Shown here piece after piece: positions 7,962-16,096 of a stretch of 64,000 bases of DNA (position 1 is the stretch's first letter; each line of letters opens with the position of its first letter). The stretch comes from Kribbella voronezhensis. GTDB taxonomy: Bacteria; Actinomycetota; Actinomycetes; Propionibacteriales; Kribbellaceae. The stretch covers positions 3,789,403-3,853,402 of the forward strand of contig NZ_SOCE01000001.1 in assembly GCF_004365175.1 (NCBI RefSeq), read 5' to 3'. The position numbers and the translations under genes were made by a program. Under the pieces are notes generated by a model. It was not told the DNA's origin and did not search any database. It saw only the letters and a program-made list of their open reading frames with translations.

Positions 7962-10900
7962 GTGAGCGTTGCGGAGTTCCGCGGGGGGCCTGGCGGCGGG
8001 AACGAAGAGCGCGACCCCCAGCTGGGTTTCGACCGGACCCCACCGCAGGACCTGGCCGCCGAGCAGTGTGTGCTCGGCGCGATGATGCTCAGCAAGGACG
8101 CCATCGCGGACGTCATCGAGACCCTGCGCGGAACGGACTTCTACCGGCCGGCGCACGAGATCGTCTTCGACGCGATCACCGACCTGTATGCCCGCGGCGA
8201 GCCGGCCGACGCGATCACCGTCGCGGCCGAGCTGACCAAGCGCGGCGAGATGACCCGGATCGGCGGCGCGCCGTACGTGCACACCCTGGTCGCCTCGGTC
8301 CCGCTGGCGGCGAATGCGGGGTACTACGCGCACATCGTCCGGGAGAAGGCGATCCTGCGCCGGCTGGTCGAGGCCGGCACCAAGATCGTCCAGATCGGGT
8401 ACGCCGGCGAGGGTGAGGTCGACGACGTCGTCGACCAGGCGCAGGCCGAGATCTACTCGGTCACCGAGAAGCGGACCACCGAGGACTACGCGCCCCTGAA
8501 GGACATCATGGAGGGCGCCCTCGACGAGATCGAGGCGATCGACTCCCGCGGTGACGCGATGGTCGGCGTACCGACCGGCTTCACCGATCTCGACGAGCTG
8601 ACCAACGGCCTGCACCCGGGCCAGATGATCATCGTCGCGGCCCGTCCGGCGATGGGGAAGGCGCTCGCGCTCGACACCCCGCTGCCGACGCCGACCGGCT
8701 GGACCACGATGGGCGAGGTCGCGGTCGGCGACGAGCTGATCGACGCCGACGGCCGGCCGACCCGGGTGGTCGCCGCCACCGAGGTGCTGGACGACCGGCC
8801 CTGTTTCGAGCTCACCTTCTCCGACGGGACCGCGTTGGTTGCTGACGGCAACCACCAGTGGGTGGTCGAGGACGGCGGCCAGTCCGTCGTGTGCACGACG
8901 CTCGACCTGCACAGCGCGATGTCGGCCGACTCCGGGCTGACCCCGCTGGTTCCGCGGTCCGCGCCACGCGAGGTCGTCGGGCACGGGGTGTCGACCGGCG
9001 TCATCGGCGACGCCGACCGCCGGCTGGAGCGGGTCGTGCCGGTCGCGAGCGTGCCGGTGCGCTGCGTGGAGGTCGACAACGCCGACCACCTGTATCTGGC
9101 CGGCAAGTCGATGATCCCCACTCACAACTCGACGCTCGGGCTGGACTTTGCCCGGTCGGCGTCGATCAAGCACGGGCTGACCTCGTGCATCTTCTCGCTG
9201 GAGATGAGCCGCAACGAGATCACCATGCGGCTGCTGTCCGCCGAGGCGAAGGTGCCGCTGCACCACATGCGCAACGGCAAGATGACCGACGAGGACTGGG
9301 CCCGGCTGGCCCGCAAGATGGGCGAGGTCTCCGAGGCCCCGCTGTTCATCGACGACTCGCCGAACCTCACGATGATGGAGATCCGCGCCAAGGCCCGCCG
9401 GCTCAAGCAGCGGCACGACCTGAAGCTGATCGTGATCGACTACCTCCAGCTGATGACATCGGGCAAGAAGGTCGAGTCCCGCCAGCTCGAGGTCTCCGAG
9501 TTCTCCCGCTCCATCAAACTCCTCGCCAAGGAACTCGAAGTCCCCGTCATCGCCATCTGCCAGCTCAACCGAGGCTCCGAACAACGCTCCGACAAACGCC
9601 CCATGGCCTCCGACCTCCGCGAGTCGGGTTGCCTGACCGCCGACACCAGGCTGATGCGGGCCGACACCGGGGCAGAGATCAGCCTGGGCGAACTGCTCGC
9701 CGCCGGTGCGCGGGACATTCCCGTCTGGTCGCTGGACGATCGGTTGAAGCTGGTGCCGCGCACGATGACGCACGTCTTCCCGAGCGGGGTCAAGGAGGTC
9801 TTCCGGCTCAAGCTCGCCTCCGGCCGCGAGATCAAGGCGACAGCGAACCACCCCTTCCTGACGTACGACGGGTGGAAGCCGCTCGGCGACCTGGTTCCGG
9901 GCACGCGCCTGGGCTCACTTCGGCATGTGCCGCCGCCGCTCGACCTCAAGCCGTGGGACGACGACGAGGTCACCCTGCTGGCTCACCTGCTGGGCGACGG
10001 GTCGTTCGTCAAGCGGCAGCCGATCCGCTACGCCAGCATCGACGAGGCGAACGTCGCGGCGGTGGGGTCCGCGGCCCAGCGACGCTTCGGCATCACGCCG
10101 ATCCGCGACGAGTACGCCGCTGCCCGGGTCACCACGCTGCGCCTACCCGCGCCGTACCGGCTGGCCCGTGGCAAGCGGAACCCGATCGCCGCGTGGCTGG
10201 ACGACCTCGGCCTCTTCGGACTCCGCAGCCACGAGAAGTTCATCCCGGCCGGCGTCTTCGGTCTTCCCAAGGAGCAGGTCGGCGCCTTCATCCGCCACCT
10301 CTGGTCCACCGACGGCTCAGTCCGCTGGGACGCCAAGGTCAAGCAGGGCAGGATCTACTACACCTCCACCAGCCGCCGCCTCGTCGACGACCTGGCCCGT
10401 CTCCTGCTCCGCTACAACATCTTCAGCCGGATCAAGGTGGCGAAGAAGGCCGGCTATCGCGATTCCTACCACCTGTACATCTACGGCGTAGAGAACCAAC
10501 TCCGCTTCTGCGACGAGATCGGCGTTCACGGGGACCGCGGCCTCAAGGTCGTCGAGGTCGCAACCGCGCTTCGCGATGTGCGCGCCAACACGAACCTCGA
10601 CACGATTCCCAAGGAAGTGTGGTCCCAGGTTCGCCAGGTGCTGAGCGAGCGCAAGGTGTCGCATCGCGAGTTCGCCGCCGCGAGGGGCACTCAGTTCTCC
10701 GGCTCCACGCTGTGGAAGCACGCGCCCAGTCGGCAGCGACTGGCGAAGGTCGCCGATGTTCTCGACAACGCCGACCTCGAGGTCCTCGCCACCAACGACA
10801 TCTTCTGGGACACGATCACCTCAGTCGAAAGCCTCGGCGACCAAGAGGTCTACGACGCCACCGTCCTGGGCACCCACAACTTCGTTGCCGAAGGCATCGC

Positions 10901-11096
10901 CACCCACAACTCGCTGGAACAGGATGCCGACGTTGTCATTCTGCTTCACCGTGAGGACGCCTATGAGCGGGAGTCCACTCGGCCGGGTGAAGCTGACTTC
11001 ATTGTTGCCAAGCACCGGAACGGGCCTACGGCGGATGTGGTCGTGGCGTTCCAAGGGCATTACTCGCGGTTTGTGGACATGGCGCACGACGGCTGA
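7962..11096 (+). CDS. dnaB: Replicative DNA helicase DnaB precursor with two inteins
   Basis: The translated product is 1044 residues; removing inteins of 156 and 427 residues leaves a 461-residue DnaB, the normal length. The host protein has the primase-binding N-domain ('PPQDLAAEQCVLGAMMLS'), the P-loop 'ARPAMGK-S' (interrupted by intein 1 after the Lys), Walker B 'LKLIVIDYLQLM' and 'DLRESG-S' (interrupted by intein 2). DnaB is the ring helicase of the fork. The GTG at 7962 has GAGGAGG eight bases upstream; further upstream codons lack DnaB similarity. Helicase activity must await splicing of both inteins, because intein 1 splits the ATP site. The end abuts a convergent MerR gene. Confidence 0.95.
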   Translation: MSVAEFRGGPGGGNEERDPQLGFDRTPPQDLAAEQCVLGAMMLSKDAIADVIETLRGTDFYRPAHEIVFDAITDLYARGEPADAITVAAELTKRGEMTRIGGAPYVHTLVASVPLAANAGYYAHIVREKAILRRLVEAGTKIVQIGYAGEGEVDDVVDQAQAEIYSVTEKRTTEDYAPLKDIMEGALDEIEAIDSRGDAMVGVPTGFTDLDELTNGLHPGQMIIVAARPAMGKALALDTPLPTPTGWTTMGEVAVGDELIDADGRPTRVVAATEVLDDRPCFELTFSDGTALVADGNHQWVVEDGGQSVVCTTLDLHSAMSADSGLTPLVPRSAPREVVGHGVSTGVIGDADRRLERVVPVASVPVRCVEVDNADHLYLAGKSMIPTHNSTLGLDFARSASIKHGLTSCIFSLEMSRNEITMRLLSAEAKVPLHHMRNGKMTDEDWARLARKMGEVSEAPLFIDDSPNLTMMEIRAKARRLKQRHDLKLIVIDYLQLMTSGKKVESRQLEVSEFSRSIKLLAKELEVPVIAICQLNRGSEQRSDKRPMASDLRESGCLTADTRLMRADTGAEISLGELLAAGARDIPVWSLDDRLKLVPRTMTHVFPSGVKEVFRLKLASGREIKATANHPFLTYDGWKPLGDLVPGTRLGSLRHVPPPLDLKPWDDDEVTLLAHLLGDGSFVKRQPIRYASIDEANVAAVGSAAQRRFGITPIRDEYAAARVTTLRLPAPYRLARGKRNPIAAWLDDLGLFGLRSHEKFIPAGVFGLPKEQVGAFIRHLWSTDGSVRWDAKVKQGRIYYTSTSRRLVDDLARLLLRYNIFSRIKVAKKAGYRDSYHLYIYGVENQLRFCDEIGVHGDRGLKVVEVATALRDVRANTNLDTIPKEVWSQVRQVLSERKVSHREFAAARGTQFSGSTLWKHAPSRQRLAKVADVLDNADLEVLATNDIFWDTITSVESLGDQEVYDATVLGTHNFVAEGIATHNSLEQDADVVILLHREDAYERESTRPGEADFIVAKHRNGPTADVVVAFQGHYSRFVDMAHDG
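8661..9128 (+). other. Intein 1 of DnaB: Ala1 mini-intein with WCT (class 3) signature
   Basis: This 156-residue insertion lies between the P-loop Lys and Ser of DnaB. It starts with Ala instead of Cys/Ser (ALALDTPLPTPTGW) and ends IPTHN before host Ser. It has Trp67 in the block B position (GNHQW), Cys135 in block F (PVRCVEV) and Thr154 in block G (PTHN). Trp, Cys and Thr at these sites are the published mark of class 3 inteins, where the block F Cys starts splicing. No homing endonuclease domain is present, so it is a mini-intein that can no longer spread by itself. Confidence 0.88.
9630..10910 (+). mobile_element. Intein 2 of DnaB: class 1 intein with LAGLIDADG homing endonuclease
   Basis: This 427-residue insertion lies within DLRESG/S of DnaB. 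It starts Cys1 (CLTADTRLM) and has the TxxH block B motif at 71-74. Two dodecapeptide endonuclease motifs appear at about 116-125 (LLAHLLGDGS) and 223-231 (HLWSTDGSV), and it ends IATHN followed by host Ser. Each dodecapeptide keeps an acidic residue before the final Gly, so the endonuclease may still be active. This is the site used by mycobacterial DnaB inteins. It is a selfish element that copies itself into inteinless dnaB alleles. Confidence 0.9.
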
Positions 11097-11774
11097 TCAA
11101 GGGGTGGTTGTGCCTGTGCCAGGGGGTTGGGTCCAGCGGTGGGCCGAGGTGGATTCCTGGGACAGGAGGCGGAGGGTGGAGATGAGGGTTTCGCCGAGGA
11201 TGGTGCCGATGATGACGCTTTCGGCGATCTGGTCGGGGGTGGCGCGGTCGGGGCGGGACGTGACGGCCGCGAGTTCGAGAGTGGTGAACTTCTCGACGGC
11301 GTCGGCGTAGGTCTCCAGCAGGCCGACGAGGTGGTCCTGGTCGAGGGAGCGCATGACGGCGATCGTCTCGATCAACGTGGTGAGCGCCGGGGCGTCGGGG
11401 GCGACCTTCCAGCCGCGTGAGTCGATCAAGGCCTCGACCTGAGCGGTCGCCGCGTCGGTGGCGGCTTCCGGTGGGTGCGATGCGAGTTGGCGTCGGGCGG
11501 TGATCGCCCGGTGGGCGCGGCCGATCTGGTCGTGCAGGGACAACGTGTCCGAGTCCAAGCCGTCCAACACCTCCTTCACCTGGGCGACTGGTACGCCGGC
11601 CAGGTCCACCAGAGCGCGCACGAGCCGCAACCGGCGTACGTGGAGGTCCCCGTAGCTCGCCTGGTTCGGGCTGGTCAGCTCGCCTGGGGGCAGCAGGTTC
11701 TCGCGCAGGTAGTACTTGATCGTCGGCACCGGCACTCCGGAGATCCGGCTCAACTCTGCGATCCGCATAATCAC
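11097..11774 (-). CDS. MerR-family regulator with long C-terminal sensor domain
   Basis: This 225-residue protein starts with a MerR winged helix ('IAELSRISGVPVPTIKYYLRENLLPPG', the KYYLRE variant common in actinomycete MerR proteins). It continues into a long helical region of about 130 residues that may bind an organic ligand. No metal-binding Cys cluster is seen. Start could be 11774 or the ATG at 11768. It is divergent from a small membrane protein gene, and two near-identical dyads lie between them, so mutual regulation is likely. Its stop directly abuts the end of dnaB on the other strand. Confidence 0.8.
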   Translation of the reverse strand: MIMRIAELSRISGVPVPTIKYYLRENLLPPGELTSPNQASYGDLHVRRLRLVRALVDLAGVPVAQVKEVLDGLDSDTLSLHDQIGRAHRAITARRQLASHPPEAATDAATAQVEALIDSRGWKVAPDAPALTTLIETIAVMRSLDQDHLVGLLETYADAVEKFTTLELAAVTSRPDRATPDQIAESVIIGTILGETLISTLRLLSQESTSAHRWTQPPGTGTTTP

Positions 11775-11796
11775 TTGCCTCTCGCTCGCTTGTGAT

Positions 11797-11836
11797 GGAT
11801 AGTATCAGTATCCATAAACGGATAGTGCGACTATCC
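11797..11836. promoter_or_regulatory. Two tandem dyads, predicted MerR operators
   Basis: GGATAGTATCAGTATCC (11797-11813) and GGATAGTGCGACTATCC (11820-11836) share arms GGATA...TATCC and lie 23 bp apart centre to centre, between the divergent MerR and membrane-protein genes. The second ends 19 bp before the membrane-protein start codon. Confidence 0.6.
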
Positions 11837-11855
11837 AAAGCTGAGGAGCGTCACC

Positions 11856-12263
11856 GTGACACTGAGCGACCCCTCCCGCATGATCGCGGGCGTCATCCTG
11901 CTGACCATCGCCACCATCGAGTTCGGTGGCTGGTTCATGACCAAGATCGTGCGCGGTGACGTGCCGATGACCGAGTTCCAGAAGTCGTTCGCGCGGGCCG
12001 GTCACGGGCATGCCGGCGTACTGGTGATCCTCAGCCTGGTCGGCCTGCTGTACGTCGACTCGACCAGCCTCGACGGATTCTTTCTCTGGGTCGGCCGGCT
12101 CGGCGTCCCGATCGCGGCGATCCTGATGTCCGGCGGCTTCTTCGCCTCGTCGGCGGGCAAGGACCGGACCAAGCCGAACCAGTTCATCTGGATCCTCGCC
12201 GTCGGCGCGGCCAGCCTCGCGGCCGGCGTCATCACCCTCGGCATCGGCCTCCTCACCGCCTGA
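11856..12263 (+). CDS. Small integral membrane protein, unknown function
   Basis: This 135-residue protein has four predicted membrane helices (about 9-28, 47-65, 74-95 and 107-132) and a short basic loop 'SSAGKDRTKPNQF' after the third. I do not recognise the family. The GTG at 11856 has a GAGGAG ribosome site nearby (11841-11846) and follows the paired dyads. The divergent MerR regulator suggests that this is its dedicated target, perhaps a small transporter or membrane-stress protein. That is inference from context only. Confidence 0.65.
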   Translation: MTLSDPSRMIAGVILLTIATIEFGGWFMTKIVRGDVPMTEFQKSFARAGHGHAGVLVILSLVGLLYVDSTSLDGFFLWVGRLGVPIAAILMSGGFFASSAGKDRTKPNQFIWILAVGAASLAAGVITLGIGLLTA

Positions 12264-12276
12264 CCGAGGTGGTCAG
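12260..12276. terminator. Short hairpin between convergent stops
   Basis: CTGACC (12260-12265) and GGTCAG (12271-12276) form a small hairpin spanning the stop codons of the membrane-protein gene and the facing TetR gene. The stem is short, so its strength is doubtful. Confidence 0.35.
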
Positions 12277-12833
12277 CGCCGAAGGCCGCTCAACGTGACT
12301 GCGACCAGGCGGTGAACGGCGGCCTTCGACGGCAGGGCATTGGCGGCGCCAAGAGCATGAAGACAGTAGGTCGCGAGCTCCGTGGCGGGTACGTCGGTGC
12401 GCAGGTCGCCGGTTGACCCCGCCTCGACGAGCAACTCGCGTATCAAGGTGTGCAGGTGCTGCCGTGCCTGGCTCACGTGAGCGGCTCGGTGCAGAGAGTC
12501 GGCCAGTTCGAATCGCGGGTGTTGGTACGACAGCACGGCGTACGCCGTCAGTACTGCGTCCAGTCGCTCAGAGGGGTCGGCGCGGTCGCGGACCTGCGTG
12601 AGCTCGTCCAGGTGGGATCGGACCTGGCGCTCGTGCCAGGCGGTGAGGATCGTGTCGACGTCGGGGAAGTACTTGTACAGCGTCGCGCGGCCGATCCCGG
12701 TCGCCTTGGCGATCTGCGACATCGTCACCGCGGCCGGCCCGTGCTCGGCGACCAGGTCCGCGGCCGCGTCCAGGGTCGCAGCACGCACCGCGTTGCGATG
12801 CGCTTCGATCGTGTCGTTCCACAGCTTCGGCAC
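12273..12833 (-). CDS. TetR-family regulator
   Basis: This 186-residue repressor has a typical N-terminal helix-turn-helix ('VTMSQIAKATGIGRATLYKYF', residues about 34-54) and a short helical ligand domain. The GTG at 12833 is chosen because upstream codons run into the operator region and lack similarity. It is divergent from a DUF2218 gene with a perfect dyad between them, so it probably represses itself and that gene. The ligand is unknown. Confidence 0.82.
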   Translation of the reverse strand: MPKLWNDTIEAHRNAVRAATLDAAADLVAEHGPAAVTMSQIAKATGIGRATLYKYFPDVDTILTAWHERQVRSHLDELTQVRDRADPSERLDAVLTAYAVLSYQHPRFELADSLHRAAHVSQARQHLHTLIRELLVEAGSTGDLRTDVPATELATYCLHALGAANALPSKAAVHRLVAVTLSGLRR

Positions 12834-12842
12834 GGCGACGAC

Positions 12843-12857
12843 TCTACTCGTAGTAGA
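12843..12857. promoter_or_regulatory. Perfect dyad, predicted TetR operator
   Basis: TCTACT-CGT-AGTAGA at 12843-12857 lies 10 bp upstream of the TetR start and 49 bp upstream of the DUF2218 start. A related TAGTAAGACA half-element follows at about 12870. Confidence 0.55.
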
Positions 12858-12905
12858 CAGATCGTCGGGTAGTAAGACACTCTGTATTGCAAAAAGGAGC
12901 TGTCG

Positions 12906-13259
12906 ATGACGACTGCGGAGGGTCTCGTGACGACCGGGCGGGCGGACCGCTATCTGGACCAGTTCGCCAAGCACCTGGCCCATCAGCCGGGTGGAATCCA
13001 GGCACGCTCCGACCCCGACGGCAGCCTGCTGGTCGACTTCGGCGGAGCGACCTGCCGCCTGCGAGCGACAGCCGACAGCCTGATCCTGTACGCCGAGGCG
13101 GCAGCCCCCGAGGAGCTCGGCGGACTCCAGCGCCGCCTCACCGAACGACTCGAACAACTCGGCCGACGGGACGGACTCGCCGTCCGCTGGAGCCCCGACT
13201 TCATCGCAGCAGCACCATCAGAAGCCGGCGATCATCGAGGTCACGGACACCACCGATGA
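12906..13259 (+). CDS. DUF2218 domain protein
   Basis: This 117-residue cytosolic protein matches DUF2218: 'GRADRYLDQFAKHLAHQPGG', a central beta region with a conserved Cys and Leu-rich segment, and the terminal 'DGLAVRWSPDF' block (first 100 residues). The last 15 residues are a Gly/His-rich tail (GDHRGHGHHR). Function is unknown; relatives often accompany siderophore or metal genes, and the His tail could bind metal, which is speculation. AAAGGAG lies eight bases before the ATG. It is divergent from a TetR gene. Confidence 0.8.
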   Translation: MTTAEGLVTTGRADRYLDQFAKHLAHQPGGIQARSDPDGSLLVDFGGATCRLRATADSLILYAEAAAPEELGGLQRRLTERLEQLGRRDGLAVRWSPDFIAAAPSEAGDHRGHGHHR

Positions 13260-13327
13260 GACGGGTTCCTCGAAGAGGCGACCCAAGAAGACCGCCGCGA
13301 TCCGCAGGTTCGCCGAGGCGACAGCAG

Positions 13328-14293
13328 TCAGTTCTGCAGTTGGCGGCCGACGGTCTTGATGAGATCGGCGAGGTCTGCCGACGGCTCGAGAGTGTAGGGC
13401 GCGCCGAGGGCGGCGACGCCCGCGACGTACTGGATCAGGAGCGAAGGCGAGTCGGCGGAGATCCGTAGTACGCAAGCATCCTCGGTCGTCGGCGTGAGCT
13501 GGCCCGGGATCAGGCCGAAGAACGCCGACCGCACGACCGATGCCGGTAGCTCGACAGAGATCCGGACCGAGTGCCGGTAGGAGGCGGTCGCGAAGGACTC
13601 GGCCAGGTACGACGCCGCGTCCGCGGCCGGGAGCTCACGTGCTTCGAAGTGATGCCGGGTCGGGGCGACGTCGGAGATCCGGTCCACCCGGAAGGTCCGC
13701 CAGTCGGCGCGATCCGGGTCGTACGCGAGCAGGTACCAGCGGCCGCGCAACGTCACCAGCCGATGCGGCTCGACCCGCCGTCGCGACGGCTCCCGCCGCC
13801 GGGTCGAGTAGCCGAAGGCAACGATCTCGAGATCCCGGCAACAAGCGGCCAGGACGGCGAGCAGCCCGGGATCCACCTGGGGAAGACCGTCGCGCACCAT
13901 CACCTCGGTCGCGCTCACCGCGGCCACCCGTGGACGCAACCGCGCCGGCAGCACCTGCTCCAGCTTGGCGAGCGCGCTCATCGAGCTCTCCTCGATCCCC
14001 GCTACGCCACCCGCCGCGGCGCCCGCGAGTCCGATCGCCACGGCGACGGCCTCGTCCTCGTCCAGCAGCAGGGGTGGCACGTTCTTCCCCGAAGCAAGCC
14101 GGTAGCCGCCGGCGGTCCCCGTCGTACCGGTGACCGGGTAGTCGAGCGCGCGGAGTCGGTCGACGTCACGCCGTACGGTCCGGTCGGTGACGCCGAGGCG
14201 CTCGGCCAGCTCGGCGCCGGACCACTCGCGCCGGCTCTGCAATAGAGCCAGCAGCCGGAGCAGCCGTCCGGGGAGATCCTTTCTCGCGCTCAC
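13328..14293 (-). CDS. WYL-domain transcriptional regulator (YafY/DeoR-like HTH)
   Basis: This 321-residue regulator has an N-terminal winged helix ('RLLRLLALLQSRREWSGAEL', then 'VTDRTVRRDVDRLRALDYPV'), a middle WYL domain ('RRVEPHRLVTLRGRWYLLAYD') and a C-terminal WCX-like extension. WYL domains are thought to sense ligands or nucleic acid. It is divergent from an FAD-linked oxidoreductase gene with 63 bp between starts, which is therefore its likely target. A second protein of the same family is at 28125-29087. Confidence 0.87.
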   Translation of the reverse strand: MSARKDLPGRLLRLLALLQSRREWSGAELAERLGVTDRTVRRDVDRLRALDYPVTGTTGTAGGYRLASGKNVPPLLLDEDEAVAVAIGLAGAAAGGVAGIEESSMSALAKLEQVLPARLRPRVAAVSATEVMVRDGLPQVDPGLLAVLAACCRDLEIVAFGYSTRRREPSRRRVEPHRLVTLRGRWYLLAYDPDRADWRTFRVDRISDVAPTRHHFEARELPAADAASYLAESFATASYRHSVRISVELPASVVRSAFFGLIPGQLTPTTEDACVLRISADSPSLLIQYVAGVAALGAPYTLEPSADLADLIKTVGRQLQN

Positions 14294-14356
14294 AGATCCA
14301 AGACTGGCAGATCTTTAGGACAAGATGAGTCCGGAAGGCCGTCTAGCGTCGTTCGT

Positions 14357-15661
14357 ATGACTACCGAACTCACCAACCTCGACGGTCCGGTCTGGACCCC
14401 CGACACGGACGGATATGACGAGGCCCGGCTGGGATTCCAGCGCCTCGATCCGCATCGCCCGGCGTACGTCGTGGGCGCTGCCAGCGCGAAGGACGTCCAG
14501 TCGGCCGTGCACTTCGCGCGGGAGAACGGCCTCAAGGTGGCGGTCAAAGCCAAGGGCCACGGTCACCTCAACCCGCTCGACGGAGGCGTCCTGATCACCA
14601 CGGACCGCCTGAACGACGTCGTCGTCGATCCGGACACCAAGACGGCGTGGATCGAGGCCGGCGCGACCTGGAAGCAGGTCATCGAAGCCGCCGCACCCCA
14701 CGGGCTCGCCCCGCTGTCCGGCAGCTTCCCCACTCTCGGTGCCGTTCCGTACATCCTCGGCGGCGGCCTCGGCCTGATGGCGAGGCAGTACGGGTACGCC
14801 GCCGACCACGTCCGCCGGATCGAGCTCGTCACCCCCGACGGCGTACTCCGGAACGCCGAGGACGACCCCGATCTGTTCTGGGCGCTTCGCGGCGGCATCG
14901 GCAATTTCGGCATCGTTACCCGGCTCCAGATCGACCTGTTCGAGGTGACAACGCTCTACGGCGGCAGCCTGTACTACGACCTCTCGGCGAACCCGGGGGC
15001 GCTCGAAGCCTGGCGCGAGTGGACCGAGACCGTCCCCGACAACGTCACCTCGGCGGTCGCAGTACTGAGGTTCCTCGACATCCCGCACGTCCCCGAGCCG
15101 CTGCGCGGGAAGCATGTCGCCCAACTCCAGCTCAGCATCCTCGACGGCGGTGAGGAGTTGGTCCGGCCGCTCCGGAAGATCGGTGAGCCGGTCGTCGACA
15201 CCGTCGGCGAGTTGCCCTACACCGAGTCGGCCAAGATCTTCGCAGAGCCGGATCGCGCCGACGCCTTCAGCTCGCGCAACGTCCTGCTGAGCGCGCTCGA
15301 CCCGCAGGCGCTCGACACCGTGCGGACCGGATCGGACGCGAACAAGTGCGTGCTCGCCATCCGGCACCTCGGCGGGGCGCTCGCCAAGGAGCCCGAGATC
15401 GCCAACGCGATGGGCCACCGCGACGCGCAGTACTCCGTGACCGTGCTGTCGATCGGCGAGCAGGACCAAAGCGTGCGGCATCGCGCGGTCCTCGAGCCGT
15501 TCGCCGATCAGGTGGTCGGCCGGCTGCTCAACTTCAGCAGCGCCTCGCTCGACGAGGCCGACCTCCGGGCCGCCTTCGACGAAGGAGACTACGCCCACCT
15601 GTGGGAGCTCCGGGCGCGCTACGACCCCGACGAACTCCTGCAGCCGAACCACCCGCTCTAG
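14357..15661 (+). CDS. FAD-linked oxidoreductase (BBE/PCMH type)
   Basis: This 434-residue protein has an FAD-binding PCMH domain ('VAVKAKGHGHLNPLDGGVLI', 'YILGGGLGLMARQYGYAADHVRRIELVTPDG') and a C-terminal berberine-bridge-like end ('RARYDPDELLQPNHPL'). The 'KGHGH' His is in the place of the flavinylated His of this family; the second, Cys-linked attachment is not obvious. Such enzymes oxidise alcohols, sugars or alkaloids and pass electrons to O2. There is no signal peptide, so it is probably cytosolic. It is divergent from the WYL regulator and ends sharing its stop region with the facing RidA-like gene. Confidence 0.85.
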   Translation: MTTELTNLDGPVWTPDTDGYDEARLGFQRLDPHRPAYVVGAASAKDVQSAVHFARENGLKVAVKAKGHGHLNPLDGGVLITTDRLNDVVVDPDTKTAWIEAGATWKQVIEAAAPHGLAPLSGSFPTLGAVPYILGGGLGLMARQYGYAADHVRRIELVTPDGVLRNAEDDPDLFWALRGGIGNFGIVTRLQIDLFEVTTLYGGSLYYDLSANPGALEAWREWTETVPDNVTSAVAVLRFLDIPHVPEPLRGKHVAQLQLSILDGGEELVRPLRKIGEPVVDTVGELPYTESAKIFAEPDRADAFSSRNVLLSALDPQALDTVRTGSDANKCVLAIRHLGGALAKEPEIANAMGHRDAQYSVTVLSIGEQDQSVRHRAVLEPFADQVVGRLLNFSSASLDEADLRAAFDEGDYAHLWELRARYDPDELLQPNHPL

Positions 15662-16053
15662 AGCGCAGCGGTGACGTCGATCTCGACAAGTTGGCCGGTG
15701 AAACCGAGCTGGGCGACGCCGAGCAGGGTGCTCGCCGTACTGAACGCCGGTGCGAGCGGCGAGTCGTTCAACCGGACCCACACGGCACCGAGGACGTCCC
15801 GATCCGGACTGGCCACGTAGATGACGGTCCGTACGACGTCCTCCGGGCGGGCGCCGGCCGACTCGAGAGCGACCAGGATGTTCCGCACCACCTGGTCGGT
15901 CTGCCCGTCGAACCCGCCCTCGGCCAACTGCCCGGACTCGTCCAGTGGGCACTGCCCGGCCAGGAACACCAGCCGTTCGGCCTCGACCGTGGTCACGTGG
16001 TGGTACCCGGGCGTCGCGTGCAGGCCGGCCGGGTTGGAGCGCTCAATGGTCAC
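15658..16053 (-). CDS. RidA/YjgF-family protein
   Basis: This 131-residue protein has the RidA fold pattern: 'RLVFLAGQCPLDESGQ', 'QVVRNILVALESAGARPEDVVRTVIYV' and the end 'GQLVEIDVTAAL'. RidA proteins hydrolyse reactive enamines and imines made by PLP enzymes and oxidases. The arginine that binds the substrate carboxylate in true RidA is not clearly present, so it may belong to a divergent subgroup. The GTG at 16053 begins the conserved domain. Its stop overlaps that of the facing FAD oxidoreductase by four bases. Confidence 0.8.
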   Translation of the reverse strand: MTIERSNPAGLHATPGYHHVTTVEAERLVFLAGQCPLDESGQLAEGGFDGQTDQVVRNILVALESAGARPEDVVRTVIYVASPDRDVLGAVWVRLNDSPLAPAFSTASTLLGVAQLGFTGQLVEIDVTAAL

Positions 16054-16096
16054 GCGCCGAGCCAACGGCACCACCCGGCCACCGTCAACAGAATAT

